This document shows, piece by piece, positions 1-11,614 of a stretch of DNA of 64,000 nt; the first letter of the stretch is position 1, and the number at the start of each line of letters is the position of its first letter. Source of the stretch: Ceratodon purpureus. Taxonomy: Eukaryota; Streptophyta; Bryopsida; Pseudoditrichales; Ditrichaceae. Location of the stretch: positions 23,049,067 to 23,113,066 of the forward strand of contig CM026423.1 in the NCBI GenBank assembly GCA_014871385.1, given 5' to 3'. The notes under the pieces are model-generated. The model did not search any database. It saw only the letters and a program-made list of their open reading frames with translations, and was not told the DNA's origin. The position numbers and the translations under genes are program-made.

Positions 1-228
1 GGTCACGAAGCCCAGCGACATGGGAGTGTCACGCCAGGTGATGCCCCACTCTGTTATCTTCGAATCAGCGAGGAATGTCACCCTCGGTTTCAAGCCCCGT
101 GCGAGTATTTCTACTTCAGGATCAACAACCTTGTCACAGAGCCACCGTAACCCATTTGGTTTTGCGGTGGAGTCGACCTTCGCCCTGCAAAATTAGAATC
201 ACAAGATTAGACCATCAGATTCTCACTC

Positions 229-581
229 CATCGGCGGACAGCCGACGGGGCGGATGGACACGCCCTCCCCATCGGCGGACAGCCGACGGGGGGAATAACC
301 CATGTGAGAGAATAGAAAAATGAAGGACTCAGAAAGGGGTGGCGTCGGCGGACAGCCGACGGGAGGGACAAACCCATGCGAGAAAACAGAAACATGAAGG
401 ACAAAAGAAGGAGTGGCGTCGGCGGACAGCCGACGGGAGGGACAAACCCATGCAATAAAACGGAAACATGAAGGACAAAAGAAGGGGTGGCGTCGGCGGA
501 CAGCCGACGGGAGGGACAAACCCATGCGAGAAAATGGAAACATGAAGGACTCAAGAAGGGGAGCGTCGGCGGACAGCCGAC
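229..581. repeat. 74-bp minisatellite, each unit carrying a GTCGGC palindrome
   Basis: Four copies of the palindromic core GTCGGCGGACAGCCGAC lie at 344, 418, 492 and 565, so the period is 73-74 bp. Two slightly diverged cores precede them at about 229-249 and 270-290. Between cores the unit is purine-rich (GGGAGGGACAAACCCATG, then AAACATGAAGGACAAAAGAAG). The core has 6-bp arms, GTCGGC and GCCGAC, around a 5-base centre. Open frames on both strands here are only translations of the repeat. The same core recurs singly through the following transposon gene, so the array probably belongs to that element's 5' side. Confidence 0.85.
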
Positions 582-1622
582 TGGACAACTTACCCACTCT
601 CGGAGGCTGCCATGGCGTCGGCGGATGGCCTTTCACCGTCGGCGGATGACCTTCGAACAGCAGCCGACGCGCGCAGGTGAAGGAGCCGACGCCCTCAACC
701 CTAGCAGCCGACGCAGAAAAACCTAGCAGCCGACGCGACCTCTGCGGAGCGCTGAGAAGAGGACAAAAGAGAGCTGAAAAAGAGAAGGCTGGAAATGAGG
801 AGGAAATGTCGGGAGTGGCGGGTGTATACCCTGCAGACCCCCACCTCCCGAGACTGAATCGTCACGCCCGATGGGTCATGACGTATGGCTATGTACATAC
901 CATCCATGCATGGATGGTCATCCCTAACATCCGTCCCATCACGCCACGTAGGATGATGATGGGACGTCTAATGACTTTTTTTCAATCCGTCACCAAGTCA
1001 TGATGGCGTGGGCATGTGATGTGACAGCTGCTCCAATCGCCACGTTCAAATTCGTAATAATGAACTAACATTGTTCTGTGACGGCGGGGGCATCTCGCCG
1101 CCATGATGGGATCTTGATCTGTCCAAGGCGCGCAAAATTGAATTCGATTCTGGCGCCAATTTGTACTCCTGGGAATTCATAACTAACCCCCCGTCAGATG
1201 CGCATACTTCATTCTATTTCTGTCATTGCACTTTCGATTCCCTCTGAGAGTGCTCCTGACGCACACGTTTCCTGAGAGGACCGTTATTATTCCCGCATGT
1301 GCTTAACTGTCCCGCACCTTCTGTTGCCGTTTCTGTTGTCTTCGTCTATCGTTTCTGATTGGACGGTTGAGAAGAGTCTCTGATTGGACAGGTTAGGGAC
1401 ATCATACTGCTTCTCAACTAAGGTCCCCTGCAATTTCTGTCGGCGGACGTGTCCGTCATCGTCGGCGGATGCTATTTCTGTGCACACTCCGAGTCGTACG
1501 ATCCGCGTCGGCTGCCCGCCGAGTCGTCTTCGTTGTCGGCGGATACATTTTACTCCGTCGGCGGGGACACTTCCCGTCAACCTTGTCGGCTGTCCGCCGA
1601 CGAGGTCTTCATCTTTTATCCA
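582..1622. other. non-coding 5' flank of the DUF7869 element with palindrome half-sites
   Basis: No convincing gene. GTCGGCGGA or GCCGAC half-sites recur at about 617, 638, 663, 685, 706, 730, 1440 and 1461. Complete 17-bp copies are at 1507-1523 and 1585-1601. A separate perfect 18-bp palindrome, CCATCCATGCATGGATGG, is at 900-917. A reading frame is open from 1449, but its first ATG is at 1623, so 1449-1622 is taken as 5' leader. Confidence 0.5.
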
Positions 1623-4600
1623 ATGGAAGTAGAGCCGATCCAGACGTTTCTAAGGAATGGCCGATCAGGGCGGTGGAAGGTTAAAAAGGGCGTTGTCGTG
1701 GCCCTTACTCATTCTGGGCTCTATTATGCAGGCAGGGCAGTGATCCAACGTGTTGTAGAATTTGATCCTATAGTGGTGGTGGTAAAAGTGATTGAGGTTT
1801 CAGACAGCATGGAAATGAATATACCATTTCCGGATGAGGGTGTGAAGTCCTTGAGCAACTGCTTAGGACAAATGATATTGTGGGAGGCGGCCGACCTCAG
1901 GCCTTTCGGAGAGGTGGAAGACGATGACATCAAGGCCGTCGGCTGCCCGCCGACAAATGTTGAAGAAGATGTCAAGCCCGTTCAAGAATTCCTGGACCTC
2001 GCAGAGCAGATGGAAGTTGCGCTCCTCGAGGAATCCGGAGGCTCAAAGCGTTGTGTAGCCGCTATAGTCATTATGGAGTGCTCTCCTAAAGGAACTTGGG
2101 AGGGGTTCTTGATTCCTCACAGCTTCTTTCTAATAGTGAGAGTGTCGTCCGTCAATCCAGAATTCTCTGAAACACCTGCTTTCTGCGAGTTACCGGATGT
2201 GTTAACGATCGGGTGTGCTGTGGGGCGATTGGTACTTTGGAGTGGATACAAGGTATGTCCACTTGTGAACGGCGCGTTGGCTGGCACATGTCCCGTCGGC
2301 TGCCCGCCGACGGAACCTCACTTGGGGAACGAAGATGAAGAAATTGATGAAAGCAACTCCACTCCGTCTGAGCAGGATCTGGGGACTAGGTCTCCAATGA
2401 ATATCAGCAGTGACGACGATGTGTCTAAACAAGAGGAATCCGACGTAGAAATAGATGATCATTGTTGGGGTCCGGATTCCGGGACCTCGGGTACTCCTTC
2501 CACTCCAGATGCTTCTTATCCTGACCGCCACCTCTGGAGAAATCGGTATGTCGAACTTCTTAATGATGATCTATCAGTCCGTGGTAGAGCAATGATTCAA
2601 GTATGTTTACCGGACGAGGCATGTGATGATGAAGTCCTAGGGGATACAGAGGTTGGGGTTCTCTTCGTCTCTGAAGACGATCATCTGCAGATGACAACTC
2701 TCAGATGGCGTCTGACTCACACTCGGTTAGAAGGGGGTCACCTTCTCTCTGATATAATTACTTACTGCTCCGAGAATTTAGCAGACGCCGACGCGGACGA
2801 TGGTCTGGATGGTGTCCCGAAGAATGCCTATCGATCGGTCAGGAGGAAAGTTCGCGAAAAAGATGACGTCTCTTCCACTAAGCTTCGTCGAATGGTTGTC
2901 CCTGCTGAATGCCGCTTAGTGAGCTCAAAGCGCTGTTGCAAGGACCGATGTTGCCAGACTTTTAGATGGGAAGATACTGTGAGTATTCGTCGTAAATTTT
3001 ACGCAACAACATTCGAGGCGAGGCGAGAGATGTCCTTCGCTGTGCAAGGGCACTTACATACTGTACCCGGCAAGCGGAAGCTCTATATTACTCTTGCGAA
3101 CGTTGACGTATGTGAAGTGGCGTGGTATATCATTCACGGAGTATCAAAATCCGCGTACTACAGCTACAAGGCTTCGGCTCGAGGTGGTCGTGTCAGTGGG
3201 AGTCACGGAAATTCCGGTGTACATCGTCCCCAGATTCACACAATCCAGGCCCGCGCGACGTTGACCACTATCGTTAATGAGAATGCCGACCAAATGCCCA
3301 ATGAGTTTCGGATGATTGGCAAGAAGAGAGTGGCCGCGCTCAAAGTACTTCCGTCTGCGATGAACTGGAATCACATGCGCGAAATGGCCAACGCCGTAAG
3401 TTCCTCCTCATCTTCTTTCACTTTGGATAGTTTACTGAATTGTAGTGATTACTATCGTCGGCTGCCCGCCGACTGGATGACGAACTTGCCAACTGATCGG
3501 CCTCACTCTGTGCTATTCAGGTCAATGAGCAGTGCAACGCGAAGCTGATTTCGCAGTCCTCCGTTAGTCGCATGAGGAAGGAGTACTTCCGCAACGTTGA
3601 GGTCAAGGCAGTAGGAAGTAATTTCTCCAAGTGCACTGAGTGTGACTTCCTCGTTGAACTCATTGCCAAGTATCCAAGAGGGTCGGACGAGTGGCAGAGC
3701 TTGACAGAGGATAGGACCAGGCATTTGAACTATCAGCGAGCTTGTCGCAACATTTATTACGGATGGACAACCCAATCTATACAGAGTCCTACTGAGTTCC
3801 TATGCATCATACATGATAAGATGGACACATCGAAAACAGCGATCCCCCGCATGCAACGTATCACGAAGGCTACGGCAGGGCTTGGTCAAATTCCAATTTC
3901 CTGTACTGGAATGCTGACTCACGGTCACGGAGATGGCGCCTACGCACACTATGCAACTGCCCTGTGGCCAGGAGACCCAAATTTCACAATCTCCTCGTTG
4001 TGCAGGGTATTCCGTGCCTTGGAGAGACTACCTGTCCGGGAGTCAAAAGCACTCTTCGAGGCACCGCCACAGAATGAATTCTTTGCAGCGCTAATGCATG
4101 GATCGTCACGTTGCATCCCCTCAATTCCACCTTCTAGAGATGAGCCACTCACTCCACCTCTGCCTGGTAGGCCTGCTGTTCCTTTGCCGAAGAAGTTGTA
4201 TCTCCAGCTTGACAATTCTGCGAAGGACAACAAGAACCGGTTTCTTCTAGCATTCTGCTCGTTGCTGACGGCGAGGCGAATATTCAAGGAAATTACAGTT
4301 GGTTTCCTGATTGTGGGACACACACATGAGGACATCGACGCCCACTTCAGTCACCTATCGAAACTCATTAAGCGAAAGAACACATACTGCCTTGCCGACC
4401 TTATGAAGGCATTCATGGATTCTCAGAAGACAGTTGCCTTTATTCCAGAGGTTGTTCAGGAAGTGGCAGACTTCAAAAGTTATGTTGCTGATTTTCATCA
4501 CGACGGAGGTAATGCGATAGAAGGTCACAGTGAAATGCATCTTTTTAAGTTCTATGTAGTGGAGGATGGGGAGGATGCGGGGTGGCCCGTGATGAGGTAC

Positions 4601-5533
4601 AAGAAGCGTGCAACTGATCCGTCATGGCTTCCACCTGGCAAACCCGTGAAAATGTGGAGGGCAGACAAAGAGGGTAAACCACGTTTGCCCGTCGGTGATC
4701 CCAAACCGGTTCCTCATAAGCACTTATGGGGTAGTGTTGAAGTCGATGAGGGCAAGAAGAACGCGGATAAAGAGGTGGCAAGGGCAGCGGAGTGTTCAGA
4801 GAAGAGAAATTTCATCAAAAGTGGATTATCTAAGTACATTGTGTACTGGAGAACTGGCATGGCTCGGGATAAGAAATACGCACAAGACATGTTACCATAT
4901 GTACTGAATTGGGAGCGAATTTTAAAGGAGGTCAACGAGCCACTGCCCCCCAATTCCGCCACCTTACAGGAAGGATTCTGGCCTATCTCAGACTGGAAGC
5001 GGGACCACGTCACCACATTCAATGCAGAGGACGAATATATACCGGATCCGGATATTTGTCCCGGTGACGAGGATGAGGTGGAGCCCTATCCTTTCTGTGG
5101 TCCGAAAAACTCTAGGCCGAAGTCTGTGTTAAACCCATATCGTGACGTTTTACGTGGCGATTAGGTTTTCTGTCGTCCGTGTAAGGAAGACCACCTACCC
5201 ATTTGGATGGGTAGGGCGATAGAGCTTGTTATAACAGAGCCTGGTCCTAATTACGGTAAGTTCAAGGTTGAATGGTGGACTCCGATGAAGGGCAAGAAGG
5301 AAGGTAAGAAGAAGGTTGCGAGAGAGTGCTGGACAAGACGGTGGGAAAGGGAGTTGACTCTTGCGGAGTGGGTGGAGTGTAAATCCGTTGTATACACTCA
5401 TAGGACCAAGAAAACTACGCATGAGGGGCCCCCAAAGTCCCATCTAATACCCGAAGATGTTGTGATCGCTGCCATGGCAAACTTCGAATCGCATGGAATC
5501 TCGATGAACTGGAATGACGAGGAGGAAGACTAG
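1623..5533 (+). CDS. DUF7869-type DNA transposase, two exons, C-terminus behind one in-frame stop
   Basis: Exon 1 is 1623-3395. A GTAAG...CAG intron (3396-3520) joins in frame to exon 2, which is open to a TAG at 5162. The same frame continues to 5533, and the residues across the stop (RGD, then VFCRP...PIWMGRA) read as one conserved segment, so the stop probably truncates a once longer protein. The N-terminal part holds about three repeated modules resembling the plant transposon domain DUF8039 (the first has GRAVIQRV...IPFPDEG...GQMILWE). A Cys-rich segment follows (KRCCKDRCCQTF). The C-terminal catalytic region has the DUF7869 signatures LQLDNSAKDNKNR and VGHTHEDIDAHF, a DDE-like fold. Two 17-bp palindromes lie in frame in exon 1, each encoding VGCPPT. 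I cannot place the element's ends. Confidence 0.75.
1938..1954 (+). repeat. palindrome inserted in coding frame (VGCPPT), copy 1
   Basis: GTCGGCTGCCCGCCGAC in phase 0 of the DUF7869 gene, residues about 106-111. It lies at the junction after the first DUF8039-like module. Confidence 0.85.
2295..2311 (+). repeat. palindrome inserted in coding frame (VGCPPT), copy 2
   Basis: Identical to the copy at 1938 and again in phase 0, residues about 225-230. It follows the second DUF8039-like module and precedes an acidic Ser/Asp-rich linker. Confidence 0.85.
3396..3520 (+). other. intron of the DUF7869 transposase gene, containing a palindrome copy
   Basis: It starts GTAAGTTCC and ends CTATTCAG. Removing it joins ATG GCC AAC GCC to GTC AAT GAG CAG, which keeps the frame of the downstream 530-codon exon. 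A complete GTCGGCTGCCCGCCGAC copy sits inside at 3457-3473, so the family is present in intron, exon and flank of one gene. Confidence 0.8.
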
Positions 5534-6183
5534 TCGGCTGCCCGCCGACGATTGTGATCTTAGCTGTAGAAGATGTAGCTAGTGATGGTTTCCTCTGTAA
5601 ACGTTATAGTTGAATATTGTAAACACTGTGATTCCTTCGAATAAGAATTGTATTCTACCGTAGACCCAATACTAGTCATGTATTACGCTTTGTCTTCTAT
5701 TTGTTGATCTGAGGCCTTACTTTTCCTTCTTCGGTGGTCGTCGGTTGTCCGCCGATGCCTCTAACCATGTTAGATAAGCATCATGAACGGTGACTTTGTG
5801 AGGCTGGTCTATATTGTATGGCCTGTGATTTTTACGGTGGACACTGTTACTCTAGTCGGCTGCCCGCCGACGCTTTCCACAAAATTGGTAGAACCACTAT
5901 GCGCTTTGATAAACTGATCAAAAATATTTATCCATTTCATTATATTCTTATCGGAGTACAACGGTAGTGTTCCGCCCTTTACATGTTACTTTGTATTGTG
6001 TATACATCAGAGATGCCACTACTCCTAAAGCCTCAGTAACAAATGCTAACCATGAATTCTACAACTATCCGAGTGTGTGAAGCAGCTCTATTGAAAACGA
6101 GCTGGACAATTCTAACACACACTAATTCACCCTAAAGCCAAAAAACCAAGAAGCTGCATATGGTCGCCAACGCCATGAAGCGA
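5534..6183. other. 3' flank of the DUF7869 gene with three more palindrome copies
   Basis: Complete or near-complete 17-bp copies begin at 5533 (overlapping the stop codon of the C-terminal frame), 5740 (two mismatches) and 5855. Otherwise AT-rich with no gene seen. Confidence 0.6.
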
Positions 6184-6705
6184 TCAGTCCTTCGCAGTAG
6201 ACTTGGCTCGGACAACACTACACCCAGTATCGACGGATGGATGCACGGATCCAAACGACGAATACGTGGACTGCGGGCTTGCGTTCCCTCCGCACCACTG
6301 ATCTTGGCCAGAGCACCGACTTCCAGCACCCTCCGAGATGTCGTAAGCTTCGTCAACAATGCGGAGCCACCCTGCAGTTGACATGGTTTGCGTTGACACT
6401 TCCCCTGTGTGGCTGAAGTGAACACTGCCAACACTCCCGGACTCCTCGGACTCCTCGGACTCCTCGAATGTCAGTGGGAAGGCGATGCCGGAAGCGTCAG
6501 AGATCTCCAACAATTCAATGGTGTGAGCAATACTCCAAAACCACTCCGCACCTGGCTGCAGAAGGCGTGTGATGTATTTGAAAGCTGGAATGGCGGTGTT
6601 GCGAGAACGGGCGACCACCGCCCTATACCATGGCCGGAGCTCCTCGAGGTCAGCCGGTGACTCCTGATAACCCAGTGGTCTCACATTGCTACCCCGCCTC
6701 ACCAT
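6184..6705 (-). CDS. hypothetical ORF, 173 codons, unrecognised
   Basis: An ATG-initiated frame encodes an N-terminal stretch with Trp and Arg (ELRPWYRAVVARSRN), then an acidic run of EESEESEE and a Ser/Gly-rich C-terminus. No domain is recognised and no splice partners were found. Part of the opposite strand is also open, so this may be chance or the relic of a transposon gene. Listed only because it is ATG-initiated, of moderate length and in mixed-composition DNA. Confidence 0.2.
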   Translation of the reverse strand: MVRRGSNVRPLGYQESPADLEELRPWYRAVVARSRNTAIPAFKYITRLLQPGAEWFWSIAHTIELLEISDASGIAFPLTFEESEESEESGSVGSVHFSHTGEVSTQTMSTAGWLRIVDEAYDISEGAGSRCSGQDQWCGGNASPQSTYSSFGSVHPSVDTGCSVVRAKSTAKD

Positions 6706-6880
6706 AACGACAAAATATTGGACAATATGCGACTAACTTCTACAGTATGCGACCTGCTTCTACAGTATGCGACCTTCTTCTACAGTGGACAGCCGACGAG
6801 TTCGTCTAGTAAACTGGTAAACGTTCTAGTAATCCACTTCTCTAGGGTTTTCTGGACGACTAATTGCCAACGTCGACCTA

Positions 6881-7180
6881 GTCTAGTAGCCCCTACTCCC
6901 CTACTCGGCTGGTAGCCGACTAGGACTAGCCTACTCATCATTTGCATTATTAGGACTAGGACTTATTTACTCATCATTAGGACTAGTAGCCCCTACTCTC
7001 CTACTCGGCTGGTAGCCGACTAGGACTACCTTACTCATCATTTGCATCATTGGGACTAGGACTTATTTACTCATCATTAGGACTAGTAGCCCCTACTCTC
7101 CTACTCGGCTGATAGCCGACTAGGACTAGCTTACTCATCATTTTTATCACTAGGACTAGGACTTATTTCCTCATCATTTT
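6881..7180. repeat. 100-bp tandem repeat, three copies, with TCGGCTGGTAGCCGA palindrome
   Basis: CTACTCGGCT begins at 6901, 7001 and 7101, exactly 100 bp apart. Each unit holds TCGGCTGRTAGCCGA and several TAGGACTAG/ACTCATCATT words. The palindrome arms share CGGC...GCCGA with the GTCGGC family upstream, although the rest of the unit differs. Confidence 0.85.
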
Positions 7181-7234
7181 TATATGTATTTCAGATTCCA
7201 GAGGTCGGTTCAGTGAGGAAGAGGTTGGCTCTCC

Positions 7235-7255
7235 TAGTCGGCGGCCAGCCGACTA
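7235..7255. repeat. 21-bp palindrome of the GTCGGC family
   Basis: The arms TAGTCGGCGG and CCGACTA-type complement pair around a single central base, and the core matches GTCGGC...GCCGAC. It is the last copy of the family seen, about 7 kb from the first. Confidence 0.7.
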
Positions 7256-7467
7256 CAAAGGACTTCCATTCGTTGTGACCGTGAATACTGTTCATTCTAA
7301 ACGACGACTCCGGAGTCCTCACAGACGGACACCCCAATGTGAGATGCCTGGCAGTCGTGTCCACTCAGCGGGTCGCCGACGATCTTCCCTTCACCCGCTT
7401 CACTTCACAGATCCACATTTTGCAGAGCAAGTATTTCCTTTTATTAGAACAGATAGATTTCTAAGGA

Positions 7468-7505
7468 TAGGGTTTCTAGGGTTTAGGGTTTCTAGGGTTT
7501 AGGGT
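7468..7505. repeat. interstitial plant-telomere-like TTTAGGG repeat
   Basis: Alternating TAGGGTTTC and TAGGGTTTAGGG words, about five units of the plant telomere heptamer or telo-box. Too short to be a telomere. Confidence 0.6.
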
Positions 7506-9168
7506 TCTCAGTCAGCCACTCGCCGAGAGATTCGGCCATGACAGTGGGACTGGGATGTCCTCTATTCAACATTATAAGAAATTCACTCAGATGATTTTAT
7601 CCCTTGTAAACGGAATGCATTTTTTCATAAATATTTGACATCTTTGTCTTTAAATTTGAGGGATAACACATGAATTGGACGTCTACTGATGATGCAAAGT
7701 AGTCCATAATTGAGCGTTTTGTCCATAATTACTTAAATACCCCTTTGACTTTAAGGATAACTCTAATTAACAATTGCAATCGAATAGATGATGAGTCTAG
7801 AGAAGAAGTTGAAAACAAGAAGCAACACCAATATCAAATAGGTTACGCAAGCATAGGAAAAAAAACCACACCAACTTGCAAAAAGAAGAAATCCAGTCTG
7901 AAGTGTTTTTGAATACCAAGAGAAAACAATTTGTAGCATAGGCATTTCTTTACGTTTCTAATAGTGAGTTGTCTTGCAATCTCTCATCAAGAGCTGTCAT
8001 TGCATCTTGCATTGACGTGAATAAAGTGGTTTTTATATCTTTAGTGACTTTTAGACTCACTATAATTGAAAACAATTCTTCCACATTTCTTCAAGGTACC
8101 ATTCCATCAATTCTTGTTTTGATTTCTCTACTAGTCTTTTAAAAGTGCAATACTAATTGTATTAGAACCTTCCCATTTCTCAATAATATCATCTTCTTGT
8201 GTACTGTTATGAGCATGAGACTCATCATGAGCATAGTCATCTATTAAAGCAATATACCATTTGCATTCCTTAGATCAATTACATCTTCATTTGGATTGCA
8301 TGATTTATCTTCTTTGTAAGCAATGTAAGTAGTTCCTCATTTTTTTCAACACTCTTGCGCACCTTTAGGAACATTGGAGCATATACTTACCAAATGAGCA
8401 TAAAGCCCTAATTAATTGTTAATTCCTACATTGAACTACAAAGGCCTTCCAACTATTTGAAGTAAAAAAAATAATACAATAAAGCAAAACTCATGGTACC
8501 TAAGTCAAATACCGGATGCCTTTACAAATAACTCTAATATGTATGGATTAAAAACATTGGGCTCATTATGTCACACATACCCACCCTTTGAGATTCAATT
8601 TAATCACTTTTTGCACTTGTGCCTAATAAACAACTTGAGTAAAAATTGGGAGACTATGATTAATTGTTGGCTGCCAAAATTGAGGGAAAATTCTTCTAAA
8701 TTCCATGCCTTACAAATCATAACTTCAAATACCTTGAAAATTCCACCATTAGAAAGATACCCCTCGAACTCCCCAGAACCCTTTTTTAGACTGTAGAACA
8801 CTATTCATGTTCTAGATGTAGAACCCTAAAATCACTATTCATGTTCTAGATGTAGAACCCTAAAATCACAAATTCAAGGTTCTAGAGTCTTTTTTTAGAA
8901 TTTGAACAAGATGTAAGACATTGTCCCAACTTGTCTGGTTGTATTTCACCAAAAACTATCTAAACATACAAAAGATGATACGCCAAAATTGAAGGCGTGT
9001 GTAGCTGATCCTGAGATTGGAACCAAGTTGATATTCATTCAGAGGTTACGAGATGCATTGAATCAGCAGCAATCACGCCACATTGACATGGAGCACCTAA
9101 ACCTTGCCTGTATGTATGATCCGCGCAGGTGTGTCGCGTCCAATACAAAAATACAAAGGGTCACCACT
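7506..9168. other. AT-rich intergenic DNA downstream of RPL40
   Basis: No supported gene. A 34-bp direct repeat (AATCACTATTCATGTTCTAG type) is near 8800-8870. From about 8989 to 9156 a plus-strand frame contains RLRDALNQQQSRHIDM, which vaguely resembles a hAT transposase segment but is too short to assign. It ends beside the RPL40 stop codon and may include that gene's 3' UTR in antisense. Confidence 0.4.
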
Positions 9169-9835
<667 letters not shown>

Positions 9836-10219
9836 TAGAAGGGCCTGGCACATGCGGCTTTCTGCTCACCCTGACTGCGCAGGGGTGCGCTGCGCAGCCA
9901 AGGGCGCAGTGCCATGTGTCAGGCACTGATTGGTGAATTAATATTTTGGGGTGCACCTTGGGGTATGGGCGCACATGGGGTGAGCAAGGGGTCTGCTCAC
10001 CCTTAGGCAAATTGACTCATTATTCTCAGGCCCTTCAGACTTAGTGCCCAAGCAGACCCCCCCTCCTGATTTTTAGTTCGTCTCTCCCATTTTGCCCAGG
10101 CCATTTGGAGAGCTGTTCTGTGTATTTAGTTGTTTTCAAGGGTGTGAGATGTTCTTAAGGTTGTGAGTAGTTCCCAAGGTTTTTTGGTGTTTTTTTTTTT
10201 GTTTCCAAATTTTCCCAAA

Positions 10220-11614
10220 ATGGATGCGGTGCTATGTTTAGCATTCTGGGTGGTTTATTTTGTGTGCACCCCTCCCTCTTATTCTCGTAGGTGGCAAGCA
10301 ATTGCCTCCTTGGATGAGCCATCGCTTATGCAAAGAATTTTGCCAATTCTTTGTGCTATTACTTATCAATATCCTATACTGGGGGGTAGATTGTGGCATG
10401 TAGAACCTCGTCAGACAACTTACTTAGGGATTGTGGAGAGTTTAGTTTGGTTTACAAACCCAGAGATGTTGGAGAGAAAATACCGTGAGAACTATCGGAT
10501 GAATTATTTAGCATTTCAGGGTTTATTACTAGAGTTGACACCTTATATTGTTTCAGATGCGGTAAATCGATGGGTTAGGCCACCTCTTGATCCTTCTACT
10601 GCGTTGAAAATTGTTTTGTTTAGATTAGCACATGGTCATTCACCTGAGAACATGTGCGACCGATTTAATGTAGGGGCCTCTACCATTAGAAAGTATACCA
10701 AGATCATTTGTAGTGCTCTTTCCCGTGATTTGTTTCCCAAATATATTCGTACACCTACACGACAACGTCTTCGTAGTATTACGGAGAAATTTAGGGATAT
10801 AACGGGGATGCAAAATATGGTAGGATGTATTGATGGATGCCACATTCCTTTGTTCGAGAAACCTGATAAACGGAAGACCCCATCAGCAGCCGATTTTTGG
10901 AATCGGAAGAGTTTTCATTCATTATTATTGCAGGCTGTTTGTGATTCTGATCGTATATTCTGGGATGTGTATTGTGGACAGCCCGGGGGTTGTGCTGATG
11001 GTGGCGCATTCAAACTCTCCAGTATATACCGTTCTCTCCGGCATAAGTTGATTTTGCAGGAGCCCGTTATTGATGTTCGGGGTGTGGAAGTTTTTCCATA
11101 CATTATTGCAGATTCTGCTTATCCTATCCGCTCATATCTGTTGAAGAACTTCAAGCCACGGAATGCAGCTTTGGAGAGGGACAAGATTCGATTCGATCGG
11201 TCGATGAACAAGGGGCGTGTTCTGATTGAGAACAGCTTTGGTATCTTGAAGAATCGTTGGCGGATTCTGAGGAGTTTGACTGCGAAGATAGACAATGGGC
11301 CACCCATTGTCATGGCATGTTGTGTCTTACACAACTATTGTCAGTTGATGGGTACGGAGATTCCATATTATGGTCGCATGGAGAGATTAGAAGATAGGAG
11401 GAACAGAGTGCGAGTGAATCGCATTCCATGTTATCGAGAGGGCGATGCTGCAAAGCTTGCCGGTGAGGGCATACGGGAGGCGATATTTCAGAGCTGGTTA
11501 GAGCGTCATCCAGCACCACCAGCACCAGCTCCTGCAGCACCAGCACGAGCGGCTCCCGCAGCAGCAGCAGCCCCTGCAGCCCCTGCAGCAGCAGCACCTC
11601 CTCCGGCCGTTTAG
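10220..11614 (+). CDS. PIF/Harbinger DDE transposase (DDE_Tnp_4)
   Basis: The first ATG of the open frame is at 10220. The frame is open further upstream, but only from a GTG. The product of about 464 residues has a central helix-turn-helix-like segment (MCDRFNVGASTIRKY) and the DDE_Tnp_4 triad contexts GCIDGCHIPLF (first Asp), IIADSAYP (second Asp) and RVLIENSFGILKNRW (Glu). These cut and join the element ends. The C-terminus is a low-complexity Ala/Pro tail (APAAPARAAPAAAAAP) coded by a GCA/GCC repeat, possibly expanded recently. No internal stop. Partner gene is at 12480-13373. In this superfamily the transposase and a Myb-like protein are both needed to bind the subterminal DNA. Confidence 0.92.
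   Translation: MDAVLCLAFWVVYFVCTPPSYSRRWQAIASLDEPSLMQRILPILCAITYQYPILGGRLWHVEPRQTTYLGIVESLVWFTNPEMLERKYRENYRMNYLAFQGLLLELTPYIVSDAVNRWVRPPLDPSTALKIVLFRLAHGHSPENMCDRFNVGASTIRKYTKIICSALSRDLFPKYIRTPTRQRLRSITEKFRDITGMQNMVGCIDGCHIPLFEKPDKRKTPSAADFWNRKSFHSLLLQAVCDSDRIFWDVYCGQPGGCADGGAFKLSSIYRSLRHKLILQEPVIDVRGVEVFPYIIADSAYPIRSYLLKNFKPRNAALERDKIRFDRSMNKGRVLIENSFGILKNRWRILRSLTAKIDNGPPIVMACCVLHNYCQLMGTEIPYYGRMERLEDRRNRVRVNRIPCYREGDAAKLAGEGIREAIFQSWLERHPAPPAPAPAAPARAAPAAAAAPAAPAAAAPPPAV

Noticed and set aside
207-726. Several overlapping open frames on both strands with repeated SADSRR or VGCPP words
   Set aside because: They are translations of the 74-bp repeat, whose palindrome keeps frames open. No conserved domain and no plausible start.
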